Source of the DNA: Actinobacteria bacterium 13_1_20CM_4_69_9
GTDB taxonomy: Bacteria; Actinomycetota; Thermoleophilia; Gaiellales; Gaiellaceae
Direction of reading: 5' to 3'
Length of the DNA: 9,404 nucleotides
Assembly: GCA_001920085.1 (NCBI GenBank)
Contig: MNJC01000042.1
Span: forward strand, 1 to 9,404
The notes under the pieces were generated by a model, which searched no databases, was not told where the DNA came from, and saw only the letters and a program-made list of their open reading frames with translations. Below are positions 1-6,394 of the stretch, one piece after another (position 1 is the first letter of the stretch; every line of letters begins with the position of its first letter). Made by a program: the position numbers and the translations under genes.

Positions 1-538
1 CGTTCTTGCGCTGGATGAGCGACGCGATGCAGAGGTAGCGAGGGCCGCCGTCGGGCGCAGGCGCGACCTCGAAGCGCTCGAGGTCGACGCCCGAGTCGAT
101 GACCACCGTCTTGCCGCGCGCCTCGGGGATCTTCGTCTCGAGCTCGCGCCGAAGGTAGTCCGAGACGGCGATGACGGCCGCGGCGCGACGGACGACGTAA
201 CGGGTGATCCCGGCGATGCCCGGCAGCCAGCCGACGTTGCGCACGTCGCGCCCGTGAGCCGTGACGACGAGCGGTGCGCGGCCGGCAAGCGCGGCGATGA
301 GCCCCGTCGGCACGAGGAAGTGGGCGTACACGACATCGGGGCGAAAGCGGCGAGCCGCCTGCAACGTCGCCGCCGAGAGCGTCACGTACTTGCGCTTCCC
401 GCCGCCGCGCCGGTCGAGGACCGCGCGCTCCACGACATGGCCGCGCGCGACGAGCGCCTCCTCCACGCTGCGCACGAAGACGCCGAGGTCGGGATCCGAG
501 GGCCCGGGGTACATCTGGGAGACGAGCAGGATCTTCAC
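1..538 (-). CDS. GT4-type glycosyltransferase, N-terminal part (truncated by window edge)
   Basis: Reading the minus strand from the GTG at 538-536 gives about 179 uninterrupted codons that run off the left edge. The protein starts MKILLVSQMYPGPSDPDLGV, followed by VRSVEEALVARGHVVE, then a PDVVYAHFLVPTGL segment, VVTAHGRDVRN, and VIAVSDYLRREL followed by VIDSGVDLERF. This order is the classic N-terminal acceptor half of a GT-B fold, family GT4-like, entering the linker (SLIQRKN) to the nucleotide-sugar-binding half, which lies outside the window. Enzymes of this type transfer a sugar from a nucleotide donor to a lipid, glycan or small molecule at the cytoplasmic membrane face; donor and acceptor cannot be read here. 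The start is chosen because KILLVSQ is the usual first beta strand. No clear ribosome-binding site is visible. The gene is divergent from the ABC exporter, only 20 bp away. Confidence 0.88.
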   Translation of the reverse strand, partial: MKILLVSQMYPGPSDPDLGVFVRSVEEALVARGHVVERAVLDRRGGGKRKYVTLSAATLQAARRFRPDVVYAHFLVPTGLIAALAGRAPLVVTAHGRDVRNVGWLPGIAGITRYVVRRAAAVIAVSDYLRRELETKIPEARGKTVVIDSGVDLERFEVAPAPDGGPRYLCIASLIQRKN

Positions 539-558
539 GCGTAGATAGGTTGCACCCC
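539..558. promoter_or_regulatory. 20-bp divergent intergenic region, possible leaderless promoter
   Basis: Only 20 bp separate the GTG of the glycosyltransferase (538, minus) from the GTG of the ABC ATPase (559, plus). On the plus strand TAGGTT at 546-551 fits the TAnnnT pattern of an actinobacterial -10 element and ends 7 nt before the GTG, so transcription could begin at or next to the start codon. On the minus strand the best candidates (ACCTAT or TATCTA) fit less well. No Shine-Dalgarno sequence is seen on either side. If the TTG at 550 is the true ATPase start instead, the gap shrinks to 11 bp. Confidence 0.3.
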
Positions 559-1542
559 GTGCCTGACCCGGTCGTTCACGTCGCCGAGCTTACGAAGATC
601 TACAAGGTGCCCGAGCGCGAGGCGGGGCTGCGCGCGGCCGCGAAGGCGCTCTTCAAGCGGCAGACGCGCGACGTGCGCGCGGTCGAGGCGATCTCGTTCG
701 ACATCGGGCCCGGCGAGATCGTCGGCTTCCTCGGGCCGAACGGCGCCGGCAAGACGACGACGCTGAAGATGCTTGCCGGCCTGCTCTATCCGACGAGCGG
801 CGAGGCGCGCGTGCTCGGGCACATCCCGTCGAAGCGCGAACGCGAGTACCTGCGGCGCATGACGATGGTGATGGGCAACCGGAACCAGCTGCAGTGGGAC
901 ATTCCCGCGCTGGACTCGTTCGAGCTCAACCGCGCGATCTACCGCCTGCAGCGCGACGACTACCTGGCCATGCGCGACGAGCTGGTCGAGCTGCTCGACG
1001 TCGGCGACCTCGTCCGCAAGCCGGTGCGGAACCTGTCGCTCGGCGAGCGGATGAAGGTGGAGATCGTCGGCGCGCTGCTGCACCGGCCGCAGGTCCTGTT
1101 CCTCGACGAGCCCACCATCGGGCTCGACGTGACGATGCAGAAGCGCATCCGCACGTTCATCGACGAGTACAACCGCCGCCACGGCGCGACGGTCCTGCTG
1201 ACGAGCCACTACATGGCGGACGTGGAGGCGCTGTGCAAGCGCGTGATCGTCATCCACCACGGCCGCATCCTCTTCGACGGCGCGCTCGCGGCGCTCGCGG
1301 ACGAGTTCGCCGCGTACAAGACGATCGGCGTCGTGCTCGAGAACGGCGGCGCCCCGCTCGACGCCTATGGCGAGGTCGTGCTGAACGAGGGCGACCGCGT
1401 CTCGATCCGCGTCCCGAAGGCCGAGACGTCGCGCGTCGCGGCGCGCCTGCTCGCCGAGCACGAGGTGCTCGACCTGACGATCGAGGAGCCGCCGATCGAG
1501 GACGTGATCGAGTCGGTCTTCGCGCAGCCCGCCGCGCAATGA
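559..1542 (+). CDS. ABC-2 type exporter, ATP-binding subunit (COG4586-like)
   Basis: A 327-residue ATPase that would power the two permeases encoded directly downstream. With GTG 559 as residue 1, Walker A is GPNGAGKT (59-66), a Q-loop-like NRNQLQWD follows (107-114), the ABC signature is LSLGERMK (159-166), Walker B is VLFLDEPTIGLD (179-190) and the switch histidine is H217 in TSHYMADVE. The insert between strand 1 and Walker A, with its Arg/Lys-rich stretch at 20-37, and the C-terminal tail of about 90 residues are usual for the uncharacterised COG4586 group of ABC-2 ATPases. The substrate is unknown; ABC-2 systems usually export lipids, polysaccharides, drugs or peptides. GTG 559 is preferred, but TTG 550, three codons upstream in frame, cannot be excluded. 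The stop overlaps the next start as ATGA (1539-1542), so the subunits are probably translationally coupled. Confidence 0.93.
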   Translation: MPDPVVHVAELTKIYKVPEREAGLRAAAKALFKRQTRDVRAVEAISFDIGPGEIVGFLGPNGAGKTTTLKMLAGLLYPTSGEARVLGHIPSKREREYLRRMTMVMGNRNQLQWDIPALDSFELNRAIYRLQRDDYLAMRDELVELLDVGDLVRKPVRNLSLGERMKVEIVGALLHRPQVLFLDEPTIGLDVTMQKRIRTFIDEYNRRHGATVLLTSHYMADVEALCKRVIVIHHGRILFDGALAALADEFAAYKTIGVVLENGGAPLDAYGEVVLNEGDRVSIRVPKAETSRVAARLLAEHEVLDLTIEEPPIEDVIESVFAQPAAQ

Positions 1543-2381
1543 GCGTCGACGTCGCACGACTGCCGGAAGCGGGGCGCTGGCGCTCGCTCTACGACTTCTA
1601 CGTGACGACGATGCGCACCGCGATCGCGTCGCAGCTGCAGTACCGCGTCACGAACTACTTCTACATGCTCGGCATGATCGCCGAGCCCGTCGTGTACCTC
1701 GTGGTCTGGACGACGATCGCGAAGGATCAGGGCGGCGCGGTCAACGGCATCACGACCGGCGAGTTCGCCGCCTACTACATCGTCTGGACGCTCGTCCGGA
1801 ACATGAACATCGTCTTCGGCGCGCCGTTCTGGGAAGAGCGGATCCGCGAGGGGCGCCTCGCGGGCGACCTGCTGAAACCGATGTACATCCTTCACTACGA
1901 CCTGGCGTATTTCGCCGGCTGGAAGTTCGTGGTCGTCGTGCTCTGGCTGCCGATCGCGTTCGGCCTCTCCGCGGTCTTCCACCCCACGCTGAGCCCGACG
2001 CCCCTCGAGATCGTCGTCTTCATCTTCGCCATCTGGGGCGCCTACCTGGTGCGGAGCATGTTCCAGGGCACGATCGGGATGCTCAACTTCTGGACGACGC
2101 GCGGCGCCGCCGTCTTCGACCTCTACATAGCCACCGAGATGCTTCTGTCCGGCCGGCTCGTGCCGCTGCAGCTCATGCCCGGGTGGGTGCAGACCCTCGC
2201 GAACTTCCTGCCGTTCAAGTGGACGTTCGGCTTCCCGATCGAGTCGCTGGTCGGCAACCTCTCGACGCGCGATCTCCTGCTCGGGCTGTGCGCGCAGGCA
2301 CTGTGGATCGGGATCGGGCTGGTCCTGTTCAAGGTCGCCTGGTCGTCCGCGATCAAGCGCTTCGTGTCGGTGGGCAATTGA
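1539..2381 (+). CDS. ABC-2 type exporter, permease subunit 1 (COG4587-like)
   Basis: A 280-residue integral membrane protein. After a soluble N-terminus of about 35 residues come roughly six hydrophobic segments, including FYMLGMIAEPVVYLVVW, FVVVVLWLPIAFGLSAVF, IVVFIFAIWGAYLV and a last one near ALWIGIGLVLFKVAW. The motif REGRLAGDLLKP between the second and third segments is typical of this permease group and recurs in the next gene as QQGTLDYALTKP, which supports a paralogous permease pair. The PF06182-type assignment (ABC2_membrane_6) rests on overall appearance and gene order, not on a search. The ATG at 1539 overlaps the ATPase stop by 4 nt. It should pair with the downstream permease in the cytoplasmic membrane to form the translocation path; the cargo is not known. 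Confidence 0.88.
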   Translation: MSVDVARLPEAGRWRSLYDFYVTTMRTAIASQLQYRVTNYFYMLGMIAEPVVYLVVWTTIAKDQGGAVNGITTGEFAAYYIVWTLVRNMNIVFGAPFWEERIREGRLAGDLLKPMYILHYDLAYFAGWKFVVVVLWLPIAFGLSAVFHPTLSPTPLEIVVFIFAIWGAYLVRSMFQGTIGMLNFWTTRGAAVFDLYIATEMLLSGRLVPLQLMPGWVQTLANFLPFKWTFGFPIESLVGNLSTRDLLLGLCAQALWIGIGLVLFKVAWSSAIKRFVSVGN

Positions 2382-3163
2382 GCTCGCTCCGCGTCGGCTG
2401 GCTGTTCCTGAGGATGGGCGTGATCAACGAGCTGCAGTACCGCGTCAACTTCTTCGTGCAGCTGCTGCAGTCGCTGATCCAGGTCGGGACGGCGCTCGTG
2501 ATGCTCGAGCTCGTCTACTCGCACACGAACGCGTTGAACGGCTGGACGCAGCCCGAGCTGCTGTCGCTGATCGGCGTGCAGGTGCTGCTCGGCGGCTTCA
2601 TCCACACGTTCATCCAGCCGAACATGCAGCAGCTCATGCAGGACGTGCAGCAGGGCACGCTCGACTACGCGCTGACGAAGCCCGAGGACGCGCAGCTGCT
2701 GATCAGCGTGCGGATGGTGCGCATCTGGCAGGTCGTCGAGATCGTCTCGGGGGTGATCCTGCTTTTCGTCGGGCTCGCGGGCGTCGAAAATTCGATCGGC
2801 GTCGGCGACGCGATCGCGTTCGGCATCGCGCTCCTGATCGGCGGCGTGCTCGTCTACTGCTTCTGGCTGGTGATGACCACGGGCGCGTTCTGGGTCGTGC
2901 GGATGGAGAACGTGCTCGAGCTGTTCGAGGGCATCTACCAGACGGGCCGCTGGCCGGTGACCGTCTATCCCGGCTGGCTGCGGTACAGCGTGACGTTCCT
3001 CGTGCCGATCGGTTTCGCGGTGACCGTGCCGGCGGAGGCGCTGACGTCACGCCTGCAGTGGCCCACGCTCGTGTTCGCGCTCGGCTTCGGGTGCGCGGCC
3101 TTCGCCTTCACGCGCTGGTTCTGGCACTTCGGGCTGCGCCATTATTCGGGCGCTTCGGCTTGA
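2378..3163 (+). CDS. ABC-2 type exporter, permease subunit 2 (COG3694-like)
   Basis: A membrane protein of about 261 residues, paralogous to the preceding permease. It opens with an amphipathic stretch (LRMGVINELQYRVNFFVQ) that parallels TAIASQLQYRVTNYFYM in permease 1, then has about six hydrophobic segments, with the conserved QQGTLDYALTKP loop after the second. The C-terminus ends in an aromatic-rich segment (FTRWFWHFGLRHY). The proposed start is TTG 2378, overlapping the upstream stop as TTGA, because it keeps the N-terminal helix and mirrors the coupling seen one gene earlier. ATG 2414, 12 codons later, is the alternative. The frame is open upstream to 2183, but that part lies inside permease 1 and is an antiphase shadow. 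ATPase, permease 1 and permease 2 make a complete exporter. Confidence 0.87.
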   Translation: MSSLRVGWLFLRMGVINELQYRVNFFVQLLQSLIQVGTALVMLELVYSHTNALNGWTQPELLSLIGVQVLLGGFIHTFIQPNMQQLMQDVQQGTLDYALTKPEDAQLLISVRMVRIWQVVEIVSGVILLFVGLAGVENSIGVGDAIAFGIALLIGGVLVYCFWLVMTTGAFWVVRMENVLELFEGIYQTGRWPVTVYPGWLRYSVTFLVPIGFAVTVPAEALTSRLQWPTLVFALGFGCAAFAFTRWFWHFGLRHYSGASA

Positions 3164-3209
3164 CCACCGCCGGTTCGTCTCATGACGGCCGCGCCGTGGG
3201 CCGATATCC

Positions 3210-4337
3210 GTGCAGGTGCTCGTCAGCAACGTCCTTCTGGTCGCCGGGGGCGCCGCGCTGGTCGCAGCGGCGTTGCGAAGGCATCGCCTGGGCGCAATCG
3301 TCGGCATCGGCTGCGTGTCGGCCGCCGCGCTCGTGTTCGCACACGCGAAGGTCTCGGTGGCAGTCGCCGACGCGACCCTCGGTCCGACGGAGCTTGCCCA
3401 CGCGCGGCGTGCATACCTCGAGCGCACGATCGCCCGCAGCCTTCCGAGACAGCGGCTGTCGACCCGCCGGCTGATCCTGAATCACACCGGGGAGGCCGGC
3501 AGCGGCTGGTTCCGCCGAGCGCATCTCGGCCTGTTCGTCCATTACGGGCCGACGTCCGCGTTCGCGACCCCGACGGACCGGCGCTGGTGGCACGCGCTCG
3601 ATCAAGGACGCTCCGACGCCGCCGGCCGGGGGTTCGAGCCCGATCCCGAAGCGGTGACGAGCTGGGTTCGGCTCGCGAAGCAGATCGGCGCGTCGTACAT
3701 CACCGTCACGGTGAAGCACCACGACGGGTTTGGTCTCTGGGACAGCCGCTTGACCGGGTGGGATGTCGGCCGGCAGGCGGATCTCCTCGCGCCGCTGGCG
3801 AGAGAGTGCCGACGCCGGCATATCCGCCTCTTCTTGTACTACTCGCTGCTCGACCGCCACGAACCGACCTACGCGCTGGACAAGGACGCGTACCTCGTGT
3901 TCGTCGAGGGACAGCTGCGCGAGTTGCTCACGCAGTACGGCCCGGTCGCAGGCGTCTGGTTCGACGGTTGGAACCGCGACTTCGGCGTGGGTCGGCTCGA
4001 GCGACTCTACGCGCTCGTGCACACCCTGCAGCCGTGGGCGCTCGTGGCCACGAACCACCATCGCCGCCCACTTCCACACGAGGATTTCCGCATCTTCGAG
4101 AACCGTTTCCCGCGCAACCGCGTCGAACCGACGGGAGTCCCGCGCGAGGTCGCGGTGAAGCTGGGCGCGACGTGGTTCTGGGGTGGCGCGAAGGCGCCGA
4201 CGCAGATCGACCGGCTGCCGGCGTTGCTGAGACGCGCCGAGCGTGCGCGAGCCAACCTGCTCGCGGACGTGCCGCCGCGGCCCGACGGGACCTTTCCACC
4301 CTCGGTTCTCGCCGCAGCGAGACGCCGGGCCGGCTAG
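3210..4337 (+). CDS. Membrane-anchored GH29 (alpha-L-fucosidase-type) glycoside hydrolase
   Basis: A 375-residue protein starting at GTG 3210 (GTG 3216 is possible). The catalytic barrel covers about 98-375. Family landmarks in order are WFRRAHLGLFVHYGP (100-114), AKQIGASYITVTVKHHDGF (156-174) followed by LWDSRLTGWDV, DLLAPLARECRRRHI (191-205), FLYYSLLDRH (208-217), QLRELLTQYGPVAGVWFDG (235-253), and near the C-terminus NLLADVPPRPDG. D252 in WFDG sits where GH29 places its catalytic nucleophile. There is no C-terminal beta-sandwich domain. The N-terminus is unusual: two hydrophobic segments (about 3-22 and 27-46) joined by RRHR, with no signal-peptidase site. The positive-inside rule puts that loop in the cytoplasm and the catalytic domain outside. 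It probably removes fucose or a similar sugar from glycans at the cell surface; exact substrate and linkage are not readable. It lies 46 nt after the exporter genes, on the same strand. No ribosome-binding site is obvious. Confidence 0.85.
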   Translation: MQVLVSNVLLVAGGAALVAAALRRHRLGAIVGIGCVSAAALVFAHAKVSVAVADATLGPTELAHARRAYLERTIARSLPRQRLSTRRLILNHTGEAGSGWFRRAHLGLFVHYGPTSAFATPTDRRWWHALDQGRSDAAGRGFEPDPEAVTSWVRLAKQIGASYITVTVKHHDGFGLWDSRLTGWDVGRQADLLAPLARECRRRHIRLFLYYSLLDRHEPTYALDKDAYLVFVEGQLRELLTQYGPVAGVWFDGWNRDFGVGRLERLYALVHTLQPWALVATNHHRRPLPHEDFRIFENRFPRNRVEPTGVPREVAVKLGATWFWGGAKAPTQIDRLPALLRRAERARANLLADVPPRPDGTFPPSVLAAARRRAG

Positions 4338-4543
4338 CGCGGCGACTCGCAGCCCTTGATCTATCGGCGCAGACGCGCAAGAGTCGCAGGGGGCGGGTCT
4401 GCGGCCTCTCTCGCGATCCTGGCGGCTCCTCTGATCTCCCCCAGGAGAAGCCGATCGGGGCGACTGCGGCCTTTAGAGACCTCGGAGGAGAGCCCGGCGT
4501 CGACCCCGACCGGACTCTCCGCCCGCCCTCTGTCTGTTCTCGA
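4338..4543. other. Convergent intergenic region, about 206 bp
   Basis: This is the longest gap in the window and lies between the 3' ends of the GH29 gene (plus) and the VOC gene (minus). No convincing gene is present: an open frame across it on the plus strand (from 4356) has an Arg/Ser-rich composition and runs into the VOC gene antisense. Two inverted repeats are visible. One is GCGACTC (4342-4348) with GAGTCGC (4381-4387) around a 32-nt loop, just after the GH29 stop. The other, stronger one is the hairpin at 4487-4520, listed separately. The sequence seems somewhat less G+C-rich than the flanking genes. Confidence 0.6.
4487..4540 (+). terminator. GC-rich hairpin, probable terminator between convergent genes
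   Basis: GGAGAG (4487-4492) pairs with CTCTCC (4515-4520). After a single C/A mismatch, CCGG (4494-4497) pairs with CCGG (4510-4513), leaving a 12-nt loop (4498-4509). On the plus strand the stem is followed by a pyrimidine-rich run, CTCTGTCTGTTCT, at 4528-4540. That is a weak version of a U-tract, as often seen in high-GC bacteria. The position, 24 nt before the end of the minus-strand VOC gene and 150 nt after the GH29 stop, suits termination of the plus-strand transcript; it could also act on the minus strand, where no T-run follows. Confidence 0.42.
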
Positions 4544-4945
4544 TCATCTCGGCGAGAAGAACTCCAGCAGGTTCCCGTCCGGGTCGTAGAAGTAGTACGA
4601 CTGGGCGTTGAAAGGCTCGTCGAACTCCACCGGGCCGTAGACGTCGACGCCCGCGGCGCGGACACGGGCGACCGCTCCGTCGAGCTCGTCCCGAGCGACG
4701 TCGAACGCGAAGTGCACGCGTCCGAAGCGCTCGCCCTCGGGATACGGGGAGTGCTCCTCGAACAGAAGCGGCCCTCTGTGGAGCGCGATGCGCTGTGCGA
4801 CGCCCGGCTTGCCGGCCCAGAACCACGCCCAGCTGTCGTCCGTCTCGTGCTCGAGCTGCAACCCGACGACGTCGCGGTAGAACCCGGCTGCTTTCGGGAC
4901 GTCGTCGACGATCAGGACCAGCTCCGCGAAGCCGCGGCTCGTCAC
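4544..4945 (-). CDS. VOC-superfamily (glyoxalase-fold) metalloenzyme-like protein
   Basis: A 133-residue protein read from GTG 4945-4943 to TGA 4546-4544. It has the two beta-alpha-beta-beta-beta modules of the vicinal oxygen chelate fold: FAELVLIVDDVPKAAGFYRD (6-25) opens the first, VHFAFDV (77-83) the second, and YFYDPDGNLLEFFSPR (118-133) is the typical ending. Likely metal ligands are E8, H56, H78 and E128, by analogy with the four-ligand pattern of glyoxalase I (H5, E56, H74, E122 in E. coli GloA); the first two are swapped between Glu and His. Its GTG overlaps the mutase stop as GTGA (4945-4942), so it is translationally coupled to the mutase. That suggests a link to acyl-CoA metabolism, where the VOC enzyme methylmalonyl-CoA epimerase acts, but the sequence lacks the usual epimerase landmarks. 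Dioxygenase, lyase or resistance-type functions are equally possible. Confidence 0.82.
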   Translation of the reverse strand: MTSRGFAELVLIVDDVPKAAGFYRDVVGLQLEHETDDSWAWFWAGKPGVAQRIALHRGPLLFEEHSPYPEGERFGRVHFAFDVARDELDGAVARVRAAGVDVYGPVEFDEPFNAQSYYFYDPDGNLLEFFSPR

Positions 4946-6382
4946 CGCTGTGCGTCGTACATGCCGAACTCGTCGCGCAGCTCGTTGCAGATCTCGCCGA
5001 TCGTGCAGCGCGCGCGCAGCGCCTCGCGCATCGGGACGAGCAGGTTGCCGTCGCCGCGCGCCGCGTCGCGAACGGCCGCAAGCGCAGCATCCGCGTCCTG
5101 CGCGTTCCGCTCGGCGCGCACCCGCGCGGTGCGCTCGAGCTGCCGCTGCTCGGCGGCCGGGTCGAGCCGGTGAAGCTCGATCGGCTCCTCGTCGCCCTCG
5201 GTGAACCGGTTGACGCCGACGATCACGCGCTCGCCCCCCTCGACCTCCTGCTGCCAGCGAAACGCAGCCTGCTCGATCTCGTCCTGCACGAAGCCCTGCT
5301 CGATCGCTGCGACCGCGCCTCCGAGCTCGTCGACGCGCCCGATCAGCTCCCACGCCTTCGCCTCGAGCTCGTCCGTGAGCGCCTCGATGAAATAGGAACC
5401 GCCCAGCGGGTCGGCAGTGTCCGTTCCTCCGGCTTCGCGCGCGAGCAACGTTGTTGTCCGGCTGCTGCGCGGTCAGCGTCGAGCCGCCGGTCTGGGCGTG
5501 GAAGCGCAGCGCCAACGCCTTCGGGTTCGTCGCGCCGAAGCGCTCGCGCATGATGCGTGCCCACAGCCGCCGAGCCGCACGGAACTTCGCCACTTCCTGG
5601 AAGAAGTGGTTGTGCGCGTTGAAGAAGAACGAGAGCCGCTCGCCGAACGCGTCCGGGGAGAGGCCCGCGTCGACGGCCGCCTGGCAGTAGGCGATCCCGT
5701 TCGCGAGCGTGAAGGCGAGCTCCTGCACCGCCGTCGATCCGGCCTCGCGGATGTGGTAGCCGGAGATCGAGATGGTGTTCCACCTCGGGATGCGCTCGGC
5801 GCAGTACGCGAACAGATCGGTCGTGATGCGCATCGACGGACGTGGCGGAAAGATGTAGTTCCCGCGCGCGATGTACTCCTTGAGCACGTCGTTCTGGACC
5901 GTGCCGCGCAGCCGGTCGCCTTCCACGCCCTGCTCCTCCGCGACGAGCTCGTAGAGCAGTAGCAAGAGCGCCGCCGGGGCGTTGATCGTCATGGACGTCG
6001 ACACCTCGCCGAGCGGAATCGAGTCGAACATGAGCTCCATGTCGGCGACCGAGTCGATCGCCACGCCCGTGCGCCCGACCTCGCCGGCGGCGCGAGCATC
6101 ATCCGAGTCGTAACCGAGTTGCGTCGGCAGGTCGAACGCGACGGAAAGCCCCATCTGGCCGCGGTCGAGCAGGTAGCGGAAACGTTGGTTCGTCTCCTCC
6201 GCCGACGCGAAGCCCGCGTACTGACGGATCGTCCACGGCCGGCCGCGGTACATGTCGCGGTACGGGCCGCGCGTGAACGGGAATTCGCCCGGCAGCTCGA
6301 GCGCGCCGGTCGCGTCGTCCGCCGTGTAGACCGGCTTGATCTCGATGTCCGAGTCCGTCTCGCGCCGGTCGGTCGTCGCCAT
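4942..6382 (-). pseudogene. mcmA: Methylmalonyl-CoA mutase large (catalytic) subunit, internally deleted and frameshifted
   Basis: From ATG 6382 the frame encodes 312 residues of an acyl-CoA mutase: MYRGRPWTIRQYAGF (44-58), GLSVAFDLPTQLGYDSD (78-94), TVQNDVLKEYIARGNYIFPP (161-180), SISGYHIREAGS (205-216) and FHAQTGGSTLTAQQPDNNV (294-312). Y55, Q163, R173 and H210 fall at the same spacing as Tyr89, Gln197, Arg207 and His244 of the Propionibacterium enzyme. Tyr and Arg in these places mark methylmalonyl-CoA rather than isobutyryl-CoA specificity. At about 5448 the homology jumps to another frame, resuming with LLAREAGGTDTADPLGGSYF and continuing to the stop at 4944-4942 (168 residues). About 44 conserved codons that normally lie between NNV and the RTQQ region are absent, and the net loss is not a multiple of three. 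The missing part includes the GGTQSLHTN-type barrel segment. There is no B12-binding domain, as in two-subunit mutases whose small subunit is encoded separately; none lies in the window. Either the gene is broken or the assembly is wrong here. Confidence 0.85.
5446..5450 (-). other. Deletion/frameshift junction inside the mutase gene
   Basis: On the minus strand the sequence reads CCGGACAACAACGTTGCTCG across the junction. The upstream frame reads P-D-N-N-V and then turns into an Arg-rich shadow (ARARSRRNG). The downstream frame, shifted relative to it, reads L-L-A-R-E-A-G-G, matching the family again. No homopolymer or slippery heptamer is present, so a simple one-base sequencing slip or programmed frameshift does not explain it. 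The mutase totals 1441 nt here against roughly 1575 expected for a subunit of about 525 residues, a difference of about 134 nt (an estimate from family knowledge). Confidence 0.75.
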
Positions 6383-6388
6383 ACGCCA

Positions 6389-6394
6389 AGTATG
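6389..6394 (-). promoter_or_regulatory. -10-like element for leaderless transcription of the mutase/VOC unit
   Basis: Read on the minus strand this is CATACT, with the key A2 and T6 of a -10 hexamer. It is followed by exactly 6 nt (TGGCGT) and then the mutase ATG (6382). This spacing puts the transcription start at or within a base of the ATG, so the mRNA would be leaderless, as is common in actinobacteria. No Shine-Dalgarno sequence fits in the 20-bp gap. No good -35 box is seen. It overlaps the plus-strand -10 at 6391-6396 by four bases. Confidence 0.5.

Noticed and set aside
254..548. Two short plus-strand frames opposite the glycosyltransferase
   Set aside because: Antisense to a clear GT-B fold protein; no motif or start context supports them.
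535..1557. 340-codon open frame on the minus strand opposite the ABC ATPase
   Set aside because: The product is low-complexity, rich in Arg/Asp/Val/His, with no domain. It is the antisense shadow of a GC-rich gene whose ATPase motifs are intact.
3160..3188. Promoter for the GH29 gene based on TTGACC at 3160-3165
   Set aside because: The -35-like box is good, but no acceptable -10 lies 15-18 bp downstream, and the box overlaps the exporter stop codon by chance.
3180..4079. 299-codon minus-strand frame opposite the GH29 gene
   Set aside because: No recognisable motif, composition typical of an antisense shadow, while the plus strand carries ordered GH29 motifs.
4342..4387. GCGACTC/GAGTCGC inverted repeat as a terminator for the GH29 gene
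   Set aside because: The 7-bp stem encloses a 32-nt loop and no T-rich tail follows; the hairpin at 4487-4520 is the better candidate.
4356..4589. Small plus-strand gene in the convergent gap
   Set aside because: Arg/Ser-rich product, no ribosome-binding site, spans the hairpin and ends antisense inside the VOC gene.
3182..5173. 663-codon plus-strand frame crossing the GH29 gene, the intergenic gap and the VOC/mutase end
   Set aside because: It is Arg/Ala/Pro-rich without domains and crosses three independent, well-supported features; stop codons are simply rare at this GC content.
5440..5455. Programmed ribosomal frameshift in the mutase gene
   Set aside because: There is no slippery heptamer or A/T run, and slippage could not restore the roughly 44 missing conserved residues.
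4544..6382. A genuine mutase-VOC fusion enzyme
   Set aside because: The part linking the two is read out of frame through the real mutase C-terminal half, and the VOC gene has its own GTG start overlapping the mutase stop.
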